64,000 nucleotides of DNA from JBFGJH01 sp041586155 (GTDB lineage: Bacteria > Actinomycetota > Acidimicrobiia > Spongiisociales > JAENVV01), in NCBI GenBank assembly GCA_041586155.1, contig JBFHAT010000008.1, positions 27,131 to 91,130 of the forward strand. The letters are read 5' to 3'. Shown in pieces: positions 25,613 through 34,956 of this stretch. Positions within the stretch are counted from its first letter, which is position 1, and every line of letters starts with the position of its first letter. The translations under genes were made by a program, and so were the position numbers. The notes under the pieces are model-generated. The model made no database searches. It was not told where the DNA came from and saw only the letters and a program-made list of their open reading frames with translations.

Positions 25613-26032
25613 TCACCGGTCGAGGTCGAGTACCGTGTTGATCTCGGCTTCGAGCCGTGTCAGCTCCTCGTACGCGCCTTCGAATCCGGCCAAGTCCTCA
25701 GTCTCGGGAGGACATTGGAAGAAGGTGCTCTCGGCTACGGAAACCCAGCGATTCACAGCATCGTCGATTGCTCGATCCGGAGTCGGCTTCAAGGAGGACT
25801 GACCGTCGCGGACCGCAGCGAGCGCCTCGTCGCACGACGGCTTGGGATCGGCGGCGGTCAATCGCTCGAGGCTTGGGATCGCGGACAGCATTTCGGTCCA
25901 CAACGGCACCCATTCGTCCGCCGTGGGGCGGGCGTTGCCACATGCCGTCGTCGTCACCAACATGATCGTGGCCATGACGATGAGCCGGGTCGGGCCGAAG
26001 CGGCGCGTCGGCGCGGAGCGGGGACGGTCCAT
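25613..26032 (-). CDS. Hypothetical lipoprotein
   Basis: A 139-residue protein. After a basic N terminus (DRPRSAPTRRFGPTRL), a hydrophobic stretch IVMATIMLVTTTAC ends in a lipobox-like TTAC. The mature domain is small and helical, with two further Cys (PSCDEAL and FFQCPPE) that could form a disulfide. No family is recognised. ATG 26032 is preferred over GTG 26038 because a TAGGAT hexamer (26041-26046, minus strand) lies 8 nt upstream of it. Confidence 0.6.
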   Translation of the reverse strand: MDRPRSAPTRRFGPTRLIVMATIMLVTTTACGNARPTADEWVPLWTEMLSAIPSLERLTAADPKPSCDEALAAVRDGQSSLKPTPDRAIDDAVNRWVSVAESTFFQCPPETEDLAGFEGAYEELTRLEAEINTVLDLDR

Positions 26033-26084
26033 CTTCACCGATCCTAGGGGGTCAGCCCTGCGCGAAGCGCGCCTCCGTCTTCGG

Positions 26085-27518
26085 TCAGGCCAGCCCGCCG
26101 AAGACCCTTGTCTTGGGCTCGACGTACTCCATCAAGCCTTCTCTTCCCGCTTCGCGACCCATCCCCGACTGTTTCATGCCACCGAACGGAGCCTCGGGTG
26201 AACCGGGCGCCCAGTCGTTGACCCCTACGAGGCCGAACTCGAGCGCATCCGACACGGTGATGGCCGTGTTGAGGTCGCGCGTCCACACGTACGCCGCCAA
26301 GCCGACTTCGACCGAGTTGGCCGCCTCGATCGCCTCGCCCACCTTGTCGAACGGCACGATCGGCAGAACCGGGCCGAAGATCTCTTCGGTGAGCACGGGG
26401 CTGTCGTCGGGCACGTCGGTGATGACGGTCGGTCGATAGAAGTAACCCACCTCCCCCAGCGGCGCTCCTCCTGTGAGGATCCGCCCACCGGCACCGGCCG
26501 TGTCCGAGACGATGCGCGCAACGCGGTCACGCTGGGAGGCGTTGATCAGCGGTCCGACGGTGGTGGCGGGGTCGAGCCCGTCTCCGACCACCTCTTGCTC
26601 GGCGAGCGTGGTGGCGGCCTTGCTGAACTGGTCGATCACGTCGCCGTGCACGAAGAATCGCTGGGGAGCGATACACACCTGACCGTTGTTTCTGAACTTG
26701 GTCTTCACCGACGATGCCGCCACCGCCTCGATGTCGGCGTCGGGAAACACCAGCACCGGTGCATTGCCACCCAATTCGAGCGAGAGCTTCGTCACGGTCC
26801 GGGAAGCCCCGTCCATCAGGTGCTTCCCGACCCGGATGGAGCCGGTGAACTGGATCTTGCGCACACGCGGATCGTCGAGCATCGCCTGTCCCATCGGATC
26901 GGGCTCACCGTTGATCACGTTGAAGACCCCGGAAGGAAGCCCAGCATCGACGAAGGCTTGTCCCATCGCCATGGCAGAGCGAGGGGTGTATTCCGAGGGG
27001 CGCACGACGACCGCATTGCCGGCCGCCATCGCCGCAGACGCAGCTCGGATGACGTTATAGACGGGGAAGTTCCAGGCGGTGATGATGCCCACCACCCCGA
27101 GCGGCATGTAGGTCACGTCCATACGACGGCCCGGCGCCCGCGAGGGGATGATCCGCCCACCCAGGCGCTTGGCTTCGCCCGTCATATGATCGATGAAGGC
27201 CCCAAAGGTCAGCCACTCGCCTTTGGCTTGCGCCAGTGGCTTCCCCGCTTCCTCGGTGGTGACCTTTGCCAGATCATCGATGCGATCCGAGACGATGGCC
27301 GAGGCACGCATCAGGATCTCGGATCGCTTGTACGGGTTGGTGGTCGACCACTCAGGCTGGGCGGCTGCCGCCGCCTCGATGGCGGCGTGGGCGTCGGCGG
27401 CATCGCCGTACGGCATGATCCCGAGCGACTGCTCGGTGGCCGGGTTGAGAAGGTCCCAGGTGCCGCCGCCCACTGCGTCGGTCCACTGTCCGCCGATCAA
27501 CTGCCGGTACACGCTCAA
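26085..27518 (-). CDS. NAD(P)-dependent aldehyde dehydrogenase (succinate-semialdehyde dehydrogenase-like)
   Basis: A 477-residue ALDH of normal length. Visible elements are ITAWNFPVYNVIRAASAAM (cofactor-binding N region), VVVRPSEYTP, FTGSIRVGKHLM, the catalytic Glu in LELGGNAPVLVF and the catalytic Cys in NNGQVCIAPQRFFVH, plus EIFGPVLPI near the end. The closest style is GabD/succinate-semialdehyde dehydrogenase, but the substrate is not decided by sequence alone. The TTG start has a GGAGAAGGAG ribosome-binding site. No obvious pathway partner is adjacent. Confidence 0.9.
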   Translation of the reverse strand: MSVYRQLIGGQWTDAVGGGTWDLLNPATEQSLGIMPYGDAADAHAAIEAAAAAQPEWSTTNPYKRSEILMRASAIVSDRIDDLAKVTTEEAGKPLAQAKGEWLTFGAFIDHMTGEAKRLGGRIIPSRAPGRRMDVTYMPLGVVGIITAWNFPVYNVIRAASAAMAAGNAVVVRPSEYTPRSAMAMGQAFVDAGLPSGVFNVINGEPDPMGQAMLDDPRVRKIQFTGSIRVGKHLMDGASRTVTKLSLELGGNAPVLVFPDADIEAVAASSVKTKFRNNGQVCIAPQRFFVHGDVIDQFSKAATTLAEQEVVGDGLDPATTVGPLINASQRDRVARIVSDTAGAGGRILTGGAPLGEVGYFYRPTVITDVPDDSPVLTEEIFGPVLPIVPFDKVGEAIEAANSVEVGLAAYVWTRDLNTAITVSDALEFGLVGVNDWAPGSPEAPFGGMKQSGMGREAGREGLMEYVEPKTRVFGGLA

Positions 27519-27575
27519 TGGTGCTCCTTCTCCGTGTGTGGAGATTCAACCATCCTGGCGGAGAACGGGAAGCCG

Positions 27576-28865
27576 TCAGGGAGCGGATCGGGCGACGATG
27601 AGATCCGCCTCTCCGACCCGGCGGCCGTCCATCGACCGGACTCGAATGGTCCAATCGTCCTCTGCGACGCGGTCACCCACCGCCGGAATGCGTCCGAGGC
27701 GCTCCATGATCAACCCGCCGAGGGTCTCGTACTCCCCCTCCGGCAGCTCGACTCCCACCGAACGTCGCACCTCGGCAGGGCGCAGCGAGGCGTCCACGAT
27801 GTAGCGGTTGGCCGACACCTGGCGGATGCCGCCGAGGTCACGGTCGTACTCGTCCCTGATCTCACCGACGACCTCCTCGACGACGTCCTCCATCGTGACG
27901 ATGCCCGCCATACCGCCGTGCTCGTCGATGACGAACGCCAGGTGGTTCCGGGTGCGTCGCATCGTCTCCAACACATCTCCCACCGCCGCCGATTCGGGCA
28001 CGATTACGAGCTCGCGCACGAGCCTGGCGGGGAGGGGGTCATCGAACTCGCCGGCCGGGACCGACAGCAGATCCTTGGCATGGACGAAGCCTCGCACCTG
28101 ATCGATCGTTCCCTCGTAGACGGGGATTCGGGTGAACCCGTGCTCGACGACGGTCCGCTCGACATCGCGAGGAGTGGCAGTGGTCGGTAGTGCCACGACC
28201 GAGGTGCGGGGAACCATGATGTCGTCAGCATGGAGGTCCCATAGATGGATGGCGCCGGTGAGCAGCCGGTGGGTGAAGGCTTCGACCACCCCTTCTCGGC
28301 GCCCGGCCGTGATCAGCGAGGCCAGATCGTCGGTGGTGTGCACCTCCCTGGTGTCGGTCGGGTCGATGCCCACCGCTCTCAGCATCAGATTGGCAACCTC
28401 GTTGAGCGCCCAGATCACCGGGCGCAGAGCCCGTGAGTACGCCCGGAACGGCAGCGCCATGATCAGCGAGGACCGCTCCGGGTCGGCGATGGCGATGTTC
28501 TTCGGGCCCATCTCGCCGATCACCATGTGGAGGAACACGACGATCGCCAGCGAGATCACGAGGGCGATCGAGTGGAGGACGTCATCTGGGATGTCCACCA
28601 CCCCCCCGATGACGAGCTCGATGATCGAAGCCACGGCTGGTTCGGCCACGGCACCGAGCAGCAATGATGCGATCGTGATGCCCAGCTGGGCACCCGCCAA
28701 GGTGAAGGACAGCTCGTCGATGGATCGAACTGCGGCTCGGGCGGCTCGGCCCGATCGCATCTCCAAGTCATGGCGTGACGCGGCGGTGAAGGCGAACTCT
28801 GCGGCCACGAAGTACCCGTTCAGCAACAGCAGGACGACCATTGCTCCAAGGGCGACCAAGCTCAT
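27576..28865 (-). CDS. CNNM/HlyC-CorC family transporter (second of pair)
   Basis: A 429-residue protein with the CNNM order: DUF21 transmembrane domain (LVALGAMVVLLLLNGYFVAAEFA at the start), CBS pair (VPRTSVVALP ... FVIDEHGGMAGIVTMEDVVEEVVGEI) and a C-terminal CorC_HlyC domain (DDWTIRVRSMDGRRV). Family members move or regulate Mg2+/Co2+ efflux at the plasma membrane. It overlaps the stop of its upstream paralogue by four bases (ATGA). The two proteins share the same architecture and many motifs, so they arose by duplication and may form a hetero-oligomer. Confidence 0.9.
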   Translation of the reverse strand: MSLVALGAMVVLLLLNGYFVAAEFAFTAASRHDLEMRSGRAARAAVRSIDELSFTLAGAQLGITIASLLLGAVAEPAVASIIELVIGGVVDIPDDVLHSIALVISLAIVVFLHMVIGEMGPKNIAIADPERSSLIMALPFRAYSRALRPVIWALNEVANLMLRAVGIDPTDTREVHTTDDLASLITAGRREGVVEAFTHRLLTGAIHLWDLHADDIMVPRTSVVALPTTATPRDVERTVVEHGFTRIPVYEGTIDQVRGFVHAKDLLSVPAGEFDDPLPARLVRELVIVPESAAVGDVLETMRRTRNHLAFVIDEHGGMAGIVTMEDVVEEVVGEIRDEYDRDLGGIRQVSANRYIVDASLRPAEVRRSVGVELPEGEYETLGGLIMERLGRIPAVGDRVAEDDWTIRVRSMDGRRVGEADLIVARSAP

Positions 28866-30199
28866 GAGCGCTGCTCCTGGGGCGATACGGCGAGGCGGTC
28901 GGCCACCGCCCCGTCGACCGAAATGACCTCGATCCTGTATCCCTCGATGTCGATCACATCGCCCACCTGGGGGAACCGACCCAACTCGGCAGTCACGAAT
29001 CCGTTGAGAGTGTCGTAGTCGCCGTCGGGCCATTCGAAGCCGGTGACCTCTTCGACCTCGTGACGGTGAAGGCCTCCGCCGAGCGCATCGGCCTGATCGT
29101 CCGGCTCCGGCGTGTCGTGCTCGTCCTCGATGTCACCGAGGATCTCCTCGACGATGTCCTCTACGGTCACCAGACCCGCGGTGCCGCCGTATTCGTCGAC
29201 GACCACGGCGATGGTCTTGCGTTGGGCCTGCAGCTCGATCAGAAGCGAATCGAGCGGCATCGACTCCGGCACCAGGTGAGGCGGTGCGGCGATGTCGCCG
29301 ACCGGCGTGGACGGTCGGGCGCCGATGGGCACGGGGAACGTGTCCTTCACGAAGGCCACACCGACGATCGTGTCGAGGTCACCCTGGTAGACAGGGAAAC
29401 GGGAGTGCCCAGTCGCAAGCGCCAGATCGCGGACGTCGGCGACACTGGCGCCGGCGTCCACACCCACGATGTCGACTCTCGACACCATGGCATCGGCAGC
29501 GTCGCGCTCGACGAACCCGATCGCTCTCGTCAGCAGGGACTCCTCGCGCGCCTCCAACTCGCCTTCCGCCGAGGACGCACGAACGATCATCTCCAGCTCT
29601 TGCAGCGAACGCAGGCCGGCGATCTCGTCTCGGGGTTCGATGCCAAGGAGCCGCACCGTCCAGTTGGCAGCGGCGTTGAAGAGGAGGATGAGCCACCGCA
29701 ACGATCGGTTGACCACCGTCATCGGCAGCCCGATCAAGAGCGACGAAGGATATGCCCGGGCCAACGCCAGGTTCTTGGGGAAGAGTTCACCGAGCACCAT
29801 CTGCAACAGCGTGGCGGCGCCCAGGGCCACGCCGAGGATGACACCCGTCGACGAGATGCCGAGCGCATTCAGCGCAGGAGCGATCAACTCTGCGACCGTG
29901 TCCTCGGCAACGAAGCCGATGATGAGCGAAGTCGCCGTGATGCCCAGCTGTGCGCCGGACAGCTCGAACGACAAGTCGCGGAGACGCTCGAGCAGACGAG
30001 CGGCCCGCCTGTTCCCCTGGGCGGCCTGCGACTCCACCCGGCTGCGATTGACCGCGACGAGCGCGAACTCCCCCGCGACGAAGAACCCATTGATCGCGAT
30101 GAGGAGAACGACGATTCCCAAACCGAGCCAAAGATTGATGCGCGAACTCCGAGTCCTAGGCGAGGGCAGATTACCCGGGAGGGGACACTGGCCGGACAT
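28862..30199 (-). CDS. CNNM/HlyC-CorC family transporter (first of pair)
   Basis: A 445-residue paralogue of the next gene. The DUF21 membrane domain starts at LWLGLGIVVLLIAINGFFVAGEFALVAV, the CBS module includes IAVVVDEYGGTAGLVTVEDIVEEILGDI, and the CorC_HlyC domain ends VISVDGAVADRLAV. The start is uncertain: ATG 30199 is used, but GTG 30241 is also in frame, and there is a 20-25 residue polar lead before the first membrane helix. It is divergent from corA at 30289, so three genes for divalent cation movement sit together. Confidence 0.88.
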   Translation of the reverse strand: MSGQCPLPGNLPSPRTRSSRINLWLGLGIVVLLIAINGFFVAGEFALVAVNRSRVESQAAQGNRRAARLLERLRDLSFELSGAQLGITATSLIIGFVAEDTVAELIAPALNALGISSTGVILGVALGAATLLQMVLGELFPKNLALARAYPSSLLIGLPMTVVNRSLRWLILLFNAAANWTVRLLGIEPRDEIAGLRSLQELEMIVRASSAEGELEAREESLLTRAIGFVERDAADAMVSRVDIVGVDAGASVADVRDLALATGHSRFPVYQGDLDTIVGVAFVKDTFPVPIGARPSTPVGDIAAPPHLVPESMPLDSLLIELQAQRKTIAVVVDEYGGTAGLVTVEDIVEEILGDIEDEHDTPEPDDQADALGGGLHRHEVEEVTGFEWPDGDYDTLNGFVTAELGRFPQVGDVIDIEGYRIEVISVDGAVADRLAVSPQEQRS

Positions 30200-30276
30200 C
30201 AGCGGAGTGACCGACCAACACCGACGAGGGGCGTCGGCCACGCATCCGAAAGCGGGCGCTCGGTGGCCCGACCTGG

Positions 30277-30282
30277 AACAAT
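30277..30282 (+). promoter_or_regulatory. -10 element of a leaderless promoter (AACAAT)
   Basis: AACAAT ends 6 nt before GTG 30289, and no Shine-Dalgarno sequence intervenes. It drives corA away from the CNNM pair. Confidence 0.4.
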
Positions 30283-30288
30283 GACGCC

Positions 30289-31260
30289 GTGATCATCGAC
30301 TGTGCCTCGTACGTCGACGGGACTCGAAGCCCGGAACCATTGACGATCGAGGAAGCTGCTGCCGCCGCGGGAGGCGACGGCGGATTCGTGTGGCTCGGCC
30401 TGTTTCAGCCCTCAAAGCGCGAGTTCGAGGATGTACGCCGGCAGTTCGACCTCCATGAGCTTGCTGCCGAGGACGCCGTGTCCGCTCACCAGCGCCCCAA
30501 GCTCGAGATCTACGAAGACACCTTGTTGATGGTGCTGAAGACAGCCCGGTACATCGACTCGAAGGAAGAGGTGGAGTTTGGTGAGATCATCGTGTTGGCG
30601 GGCCGGGGGTTCGTCATCGTGGTGCGCCACGGAGAGGCGAGCAGCCTCGCCGCCGTGAGGAAGCAGCTCGAGCGCCGCCCCGATCTGTTGCGCCTGGGAC
30701 CGTCGTCGGTGCTTCATGCGATCGTCGACCGGGTCGTTGACGACTACGCCCCCGTGCTCGCCGGATTATCCAAGGACGTCGACGAGGTCGAGCGGGAAGT
30801 GTTCTCCACCAGCGCCTCCAACCCGGCAGAGAGGATCTATTTCCTCAAGCGAGAGGTCCTGGAGTTCCAAACCGCCGCCCGCTCACTGATCGAGCCGCTG
30901 GAACGATTGATGCGCGGCCACATCCCAGTCGTAGAAGACGAGATGCGTGAATACTTCCGTGACGTGCACGACCACACGGTACGAATCACTTCTCAGATCG
31001 AGCAGCATCGGGACATGCTGACGAGCGTCCTCGAAGCGAACCTGACCCAAGTGGCCGTCCGTCAGAACGAAGACATGCGCCGAATCTCGGCATGGGTCGC
31101 GATCGCCGTGGTACCGACGCTCATAGCCGGGATCTTCGGCATGAACTTCGCCCGGATGCCGGGGGCTCAGGCAGTGTGGGGCTTTCCGGTCGCGCTGGCG
31201 CTCATGGCGCTGATCGCATTGCTGCTCCATCGGTCGTTCCGCAAGAGCGGCTGGTTGTGA
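30289..31260 (+). CDS. corA: CorA-family magnesium/cobalt transporter
   Basis: A 323-residue CorA. The cytoplasmic alpha/beta funnel domain has VWLGLFQPSKREFEDV and AHQRPKLEIYEDTLLMVLK. The pore signature GMNF sits in AGIFGMNFARMPG at the end of the first of two C-terminal membrane helices. It forms a pentameric Mg2+ (or Co2+/Ni2+) channel in the plasma membrane. GTG 30289 is preceded by a leaderless-type AACAAT. It is divergent from two CNNM transporters. Confidence 0.93.
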   Translation: MIIDCASYVDGTRSPEPLTIEEAAAAAGGDGGFVWLGLFQPSKREFEDVRRQFDLHELAAEDAVSAHQRPKLEIYEDTLLMVLKTARYIDSKEEVEFGEIIVLAGRGFVIVVRHGEASSLAAVRKQLERRPDLLRLGPSSVLHAIVDRVVDDYAPVLAGLSKDVDEVEREVFSTSASNPAERIYFLKREVLEFQTAARSLIEPLERLMRGHIPVVEDEMREYFRDVHDHTVRITSQIEQHRDMLTSVLEANLTQVAVRQNEDMRRISAWVAIAVVPTLIAGIFGMNFARMPGAQAVWGFPVALALMALIALLLHRSFRKSGWL

Positions 31261-31302
31261 TGGAAGCGGCTACATTCGAGCCGACTCTGAGAGGTACATG
31301 AC

Positions 31303-31647
31303 ATGGCCTTGGCGAATCCAGAAGCGACCGACGCGCCGGCGCCGTCCGAGTACCGGGGCTGGGTGCGAGTCGGTTTGGTGCGCGGCCCGCAGATCGACGT
31401 CGTTCCGTGCCATCTCTGGTCCACGAACGTCGACGAGGTCCGGTGGAGAGGCCGGGTGGAACCGTACAAGAGCGCAGCGATCGCATCGTGGAACGCTCCG
31501 GTCGAGCTGACGTTTCCCACCGGCGAGAAGGCAGTGGCGATCATCAGCCCGTTGCCAGATCCCGCGACCGGCGGCTCCGACCGGAGCGTCTCAGAGGTCC
31601 TGGGCACGGGGCATCCGCCTGCCGTGCTGACCGACCCGGTCAGCTGA
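31303..31647 (+). CDS. Hypothetical protein
   Basis: A 114-residue protein with no membrane segment and no recognised family. It has a proline/alanine-rich N terminus, then a compact beta-looking region (GWVRVGLVRGPQIDVVPCHL; VELTFPTGEKAVAIISPLPD). The last 8 bp overlap the convergent maleylpyruvate-isomerase-fold gene. A GAGAGG ribosome-binding site lies upstream of the ATG. Confidence 0.55.
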   Translation: MALANPEATDAPAPSEYRGWVRVGLVRGPQIDVVPCHLWSTNVDEVRWRGRVEPYKSAAIASWNAPVELTFPTGEKAVAIISPLPDPATGGSDRSVSEVLGTGHPPAVLTDPVS

Positions 31648-32260
31648 ACAGCAGCAGCTGGGCGGGCCGCACGCCGGTCAGCGAATACGTCCCGGGGTCG
31701 GGGCCGCGGCCTGCAACGATGCGCACGAACCCTTCGAGGTCGGTCTCCAGCGAGCCAGACGACGGCCCATTCTCAGGTCCGAAAACATGCTGGGCTCCGT
31801 CGATGTCGACTATGACGCGAAGGTCCTGGCGGCGGCTCCGTTCCAGCAGGAGATCGAGCGCCAGGTCCGCTCCTTCGCCGACGTAGGGAAGCTCGTCCCC
31901 CAAGCCGGCTCGCACGTCCCCGGCGTGTACCCACACGCCAATCCCTATCCCGTCGAGCGAGCCGGCGGCACCGTCGACCGCGTTCGCCGACGGCGTGGTC
32001 GTGGCTGCCAGCTCGTCGAGCAGCCCGTCGAGCGGCCATGACCGACGCACATCGACGTCCTCCTCGTTGTCCGCAGGAGTGAACCCGTGCAAATCGCCCG
32101 ACACGGCGCGCGCCATACTCCCCGAGCAGTGGGCGAGGACGTCGCGTACCGACCACACGCCGCACGGTGTCGGCTGCTGCAACCCCGTCGAAATCGCGTC
32201 GCGTCCCCGCCGATGCATCGATTCGGCTGCGAGCACGAGCACCTGGGCCGCCGGTCTCAT
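31640..32260 (-). CDS. Maleylpyruvate isomerase-family protein (DinB-like, TIGR03083)
   Basis: A 206-residue protein of the actinobacterial MDMPI/DinB-like superfamily. The N-terminal four-helix bundle has QQPTPCGVWSVRDVLAHCSGSM (the T-P-C-x-x-W-x-V-x-D-v-l-a-H signature), and a later helix carries VWVHAGDVRAGLG with a possible metal His. Related enzymes use mycothiol as thiol cofactor, which points to Actinomycetota. The reaction here is unknown. It converges on the hypothetical gene by 8 bp. Confidence 0.78.
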   Translation of the reverse strand: MRPAAQVLVLAAESMHRRGRDAISTGLQQPTPCGVWSVRDVLAHCSGSMARAVSGDLHGFTPADNEEDVDVRRSWPLDGLLDELAATTTPSANAVDGAAGSLDGIGIGVWVHAGDVRAGLGDELPYVGEGADLALDLLLERSRRQDLRVIVDIDGAQHVFGPENGPSSGSLETDLEGFVRIVAGRGPDPGTYSLTGVRPAQLLLFS

Positions 32261-32394
32261 CGGCGACCGACACTACCCCTAGAGGCCGTTCCTTAGGTTG
32301 CTGTTGGGCCATAGCCCGAAAACAGCCGAAAGTTCAACGAAATCGCCCGGGTGGCGAAGAACCTCCCTGCCGGACCCGCGCGATCATCAGTCGC

Positions 32395-33591
32395 GTGTCG
32401 GGAGAAAAATTTCCGCATGTCAGGTTGGGTGTGTTGGGGCTGGTGACCATCGCGACCTACGGATCCTGGTACTACGCGTTCGGTGTGCTACTCGATCCGT
32501 TGCTGGCTGACACCGGATGGAACGAGGCGGCGATCGTGACGGTGTTCGGAGCCGGCAACCTCATCGCCGGCCTGGGCGCCATCGCAGGAGGCTGGCTGCT
32601 GGACCGGCTGGGCAGTCGTGTCGTCTTCGCGACGGCAGCAGCCATCGCCGCGGGGTCATTCTTCGTCGCAGCGGGGGCGGAGAGTTTGCCCGTGTTCGCC
32701 CTCGGGGCATCGGTCGGAGGGGGTGCCTTGGGGGGGCTGGGTTTCTACCACGTCACGTTGAGTGTGGCGGCGCGAATCAGTCCGAGCCGGCAAGCCGGTG
32801 CGATCACCCTCGTCACGGTCTGGGGGGCATTCGCCAGCGTCGTGTACCTTCCGGCGACCGCGGCGATGGTCACCGGTCTCGGCTGGCGGCCGACGCTTCG
32901 GCTCCTTGCGTGCTCAGCCGTCCTGGTTCTGTCGGCGGCTGCCGTGGTGATACCGCCCACGAGGCCGGCACCCGAGCCGAAGCCGGCTCCGCTGTTCCGG
33001 TTGCTCGTCAACGACGCCCCTGCCCGACGCTTCGTCGCGGCGATGGCCTTCGCCGGCGCTGCAGTCGGCATCGTCCTCGTGTACCAGGTCCCCTTGATGA
33101 CCGCCGCCGGCCTGACGCTGGGCAGCGCTTCCGGTTGGGCCGGTGCTCGAGGCTTGGCGCAGTTGGGCGGGCGCCTCCCCCTGATGCCAGTGCTGCGGGC
33201 CATCAAAACCAACCATGCGTTGGTGCTGGCTGCATTCGCGATCGCAGTTGGTGCGCTGGTGCTTCTCTTCGCCGGAACCAATATCGTGGCCGCCTCCTAT
33301 GCGCTCGTGGCAGGCATTGGCATCGGTGCTCTGTCTCCGTTACAGGGAATCAGGTCTGCCGAGCTATTCGATCTGAATCGACTCGGGATCACCATGGGTC
33401 TGGTGTCGTTGGCCATGGCCATTGGGGGCGCTGTGGGTCCCGCCGCAGCCTCCGTGATCGTCACAGGTGTCGGCTCGCGAGTTGCGGCTGCGCTGCTCGC
33501 ATCGGCGGCAGCACTGGCCTCGGCAGCGATTCTGGCCAGTTCGAGCCTGCGCTGGCCGTCTCTTCCTCGGCGAGAACGTCGCCATCCGTGA
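32395..33591 (+). CDS. MFS transporter
   Basis: A 398-residue carrier with about 12 membrane segments. It begins HVRLGVLGLVTIATYGSWYYAFG and has the loop 2-3 motif GGWLLDRLGSR, typical of the major facilitator superfamily (oxalate/formate and monocarboxylate-like branch). The substrate is unknown. GTG 32395 gives the normal MFS N terminus; the open frame extends upstream without a plausible protein. It has 134 bp of upstream region shared with the divergent isomerase-fold gene. Confidence 0.85.
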   Translation: MSGEKFPHVRLGVLGLVTIATYGSWYYAFGVLLDPLLADTGWNEAAIVTVFGAGNLIAGLGAIAGGWLLDRLGSRVVFATAAAIAAGSFFVAAGAESLPVFALGASVGGGALGGLGFYHVTLSVAARISPSRQAGAITLVTVWGAFASVVYLPATAAMVTGLGWRPTLRLLACSAVLVLSAAAVVIPPTRPAPEPKPAPLFRLLVNDAPARRFVAAMAFAGAAVGIVLVYQVPLMTAAGLTLGSASGWAGARGLAQLGGRLPLMPVLRAIKTNHALVLAAFAIAVGALVLLFAGTNIVAASYALVAGIGIGALSPLQGIRSAELFDLNRLGITMGLVSLAMAIGGAVGPAAASVIVTGVGSRVAAALLASAAALASAAILASSSLRWPSLPRRERRHP

Positions 33592-33640
33592 ATCGCCGCA
33601 GCTCGGGAACCACCGCCGACGAGGGCACGTTTCGACCAAT

Positions 33641-34168
33641 GTGGTCGTCGTTCGGTCGCTCGTGGCGCTGGCGCTCCTCACAAGCTGCACGCTTGGCGGT
33701 CCGGCTGAAACCGCCGAACGCGCCCAAGAGGACCACTCGGCGGACTCTGCGCATTTCGCCGCGGAAGCCGCTCCGTCCAACGCCCGGATCGGCACCTGTC
33801 CCCTCGATCAGATGTCCACCGAGGTGATGGCTCATGGTCGCGCCGGCGGCCGAACCATCACGGTGGTCGGGTTCACGAACGTCGGCGACGAGCCGTGCGA
33901 CCTCGTGGATCCACTCGGCGTCAAGGTGCCTTCGAGCGAGAACGAAGTGGTGCGTCGCAGCTTCTTTCCGGTCGAACCGTTCTCGGGTCCTCTCGAACCA
34001 GGCGCAACTGCCGCCGTTGGCATCGAGTCCGGTCCATGCGCCGACATCGCCGGGCGGGTGCCGGAGGGGGTGGTCATCTTTTTCCCCGAGGACGTCCGAG
34101 TAGGGGTCTCACTCGATTTACCGGCCACGTGCGGTCTGTCATGGGAAGGGTTTCGGGTGTGGGAGTGA
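33641..34168 (+). CDS. DUF4232-like lipoprotein
   Basis: A 175-residue exported protein. VVVRSLVALALLTSC is a short signal with a lipobox (LTSC). The mature part resembles actinobacterial DUF4232 proteins: VGFTNVGDEPCDLVDPLGV (TN-G-x-x-x-C-x-L) and a second conserved Cys pair (SGPCADI ... PATCGLSW). These are wall- or membrane-associated immunoglobulin-like domains of unknown role. GTG 33641 is chosen because it places the signal peptide at the N terminus. Confidence 0.65.
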   Translation: MVVVRSLVALALLTSCTLGGPAETAERAQEDHSADSAHFAAEAAPSNARIGTCPLDQMSTEVMAHGRAGGRTITVVGFTNVGDEPCDLVDPLGVKVPSSENEVVRRSFFPVEPFSGPLEPGATAAVGIESGPCADIAGRVPEGVVIFFPEDVRVGVSLDLPATCGLSWEGFRVWE

Positions 34169-34201
34169 CAGCCCCGATCGACCATCTGCCGGCGAAGCCT
34201 T

Positions 34202-34943
34202 TCACGGACGGGGCGAGTACGGACCTCCGCTCCAGCCGGATGGTCGGCACATCGGCTCCCTGCATCCAGGTTCCAGCCGAGCGCATTCGCCGAAAATCTC
34301 AGCTGCCGCCTGGTGAAATCCTCCCGGCAGACCGGCCATTCCAGCGGCGCGGTCTGCTCCATCTCGCCGACGAAGCGCCAGGCCTTGGGTCGCAGCCGTA
34401 TCGCCGAGTCCGATCGGCCAGTCCCGGCATCGACCGATTCCCCAGGCCATCAGCTCTTCGGCAATACCGCTTCGCTCGGTAACGAGTGCCGCCGTCATCA
34501 ACAACGCCGTACTGCCTTTCGTCCAGGCCGCATCCGCCACCGTCAACGCCGAAGGCGCCCCATCGGGCCGGACAACACAATGGTCACCAGGGGCGACGGA
34601 CGAGGTCGGCCACGAGCTACGCGTCGGACCCCGCCAAGAGGAGTCTGGTCGTTCCGGGTCCGATTGACGGAGGGCGATGATGCCTCCGTCTACGAAGCGA
34701 TCGAACACCTCGCCGATCGTCTGTGGCGTCTCGGGCGAGATCGCACTGGCATCGACGCAGACGCCACCGAATCCTGTCGATGCAACTTCCCTGGCAACCT
34801 CCACGGGGCAAGCGGTGGGCAGACAGCAACCATGACGGATGCCCGGTGCGCCATCTCGGCGTGCGTGCCGGCGTCGATCATCCCGGTTGCGGCCGCCAGC
34901 GCTGAGCACATCGCTCCGGGATGAAGCACGAACCCAACGTCAC
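34202..34943 (-). pseudogene. Frameshifted NAD(P)-binding oxidoreductase (6PGDH-like, DUF1932)
   Basis: Reading the minus strand, pieces of one DUF1932/6-phosphogluconate-dehydrogenase-like protein appear in three frames. They are VLHPGAMCSALAAA; AEMAHRASVMVAVCPP; VEVAREVASTGFGGVCVDAS to RFVDGGII; GPGTTRLLLAGSDA; LVTIVLSGPMG; VADAAWTKGSTALLMTAALV; KAWRFVGEMEQTA; and MAGLPGGFHQAAAEIFGE. At least five frame changes are needed to join them. About 20 residues are missing between ALAAAT and GMIDAG, where relatives have the rest of the Rossmann core. It is a decayed gene. No single frame gives a plausible protein. Confidence 0.75.
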
Positions 34944-34956
34944 GTCCGACATTCGA

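Noticed and set aside
25660..25700. tRNA-like TTCGAATCC stretch
   Set aside because: It lies within the coding region of a lipoprotein gene, and no cloverleaf arms can be drawn around it.
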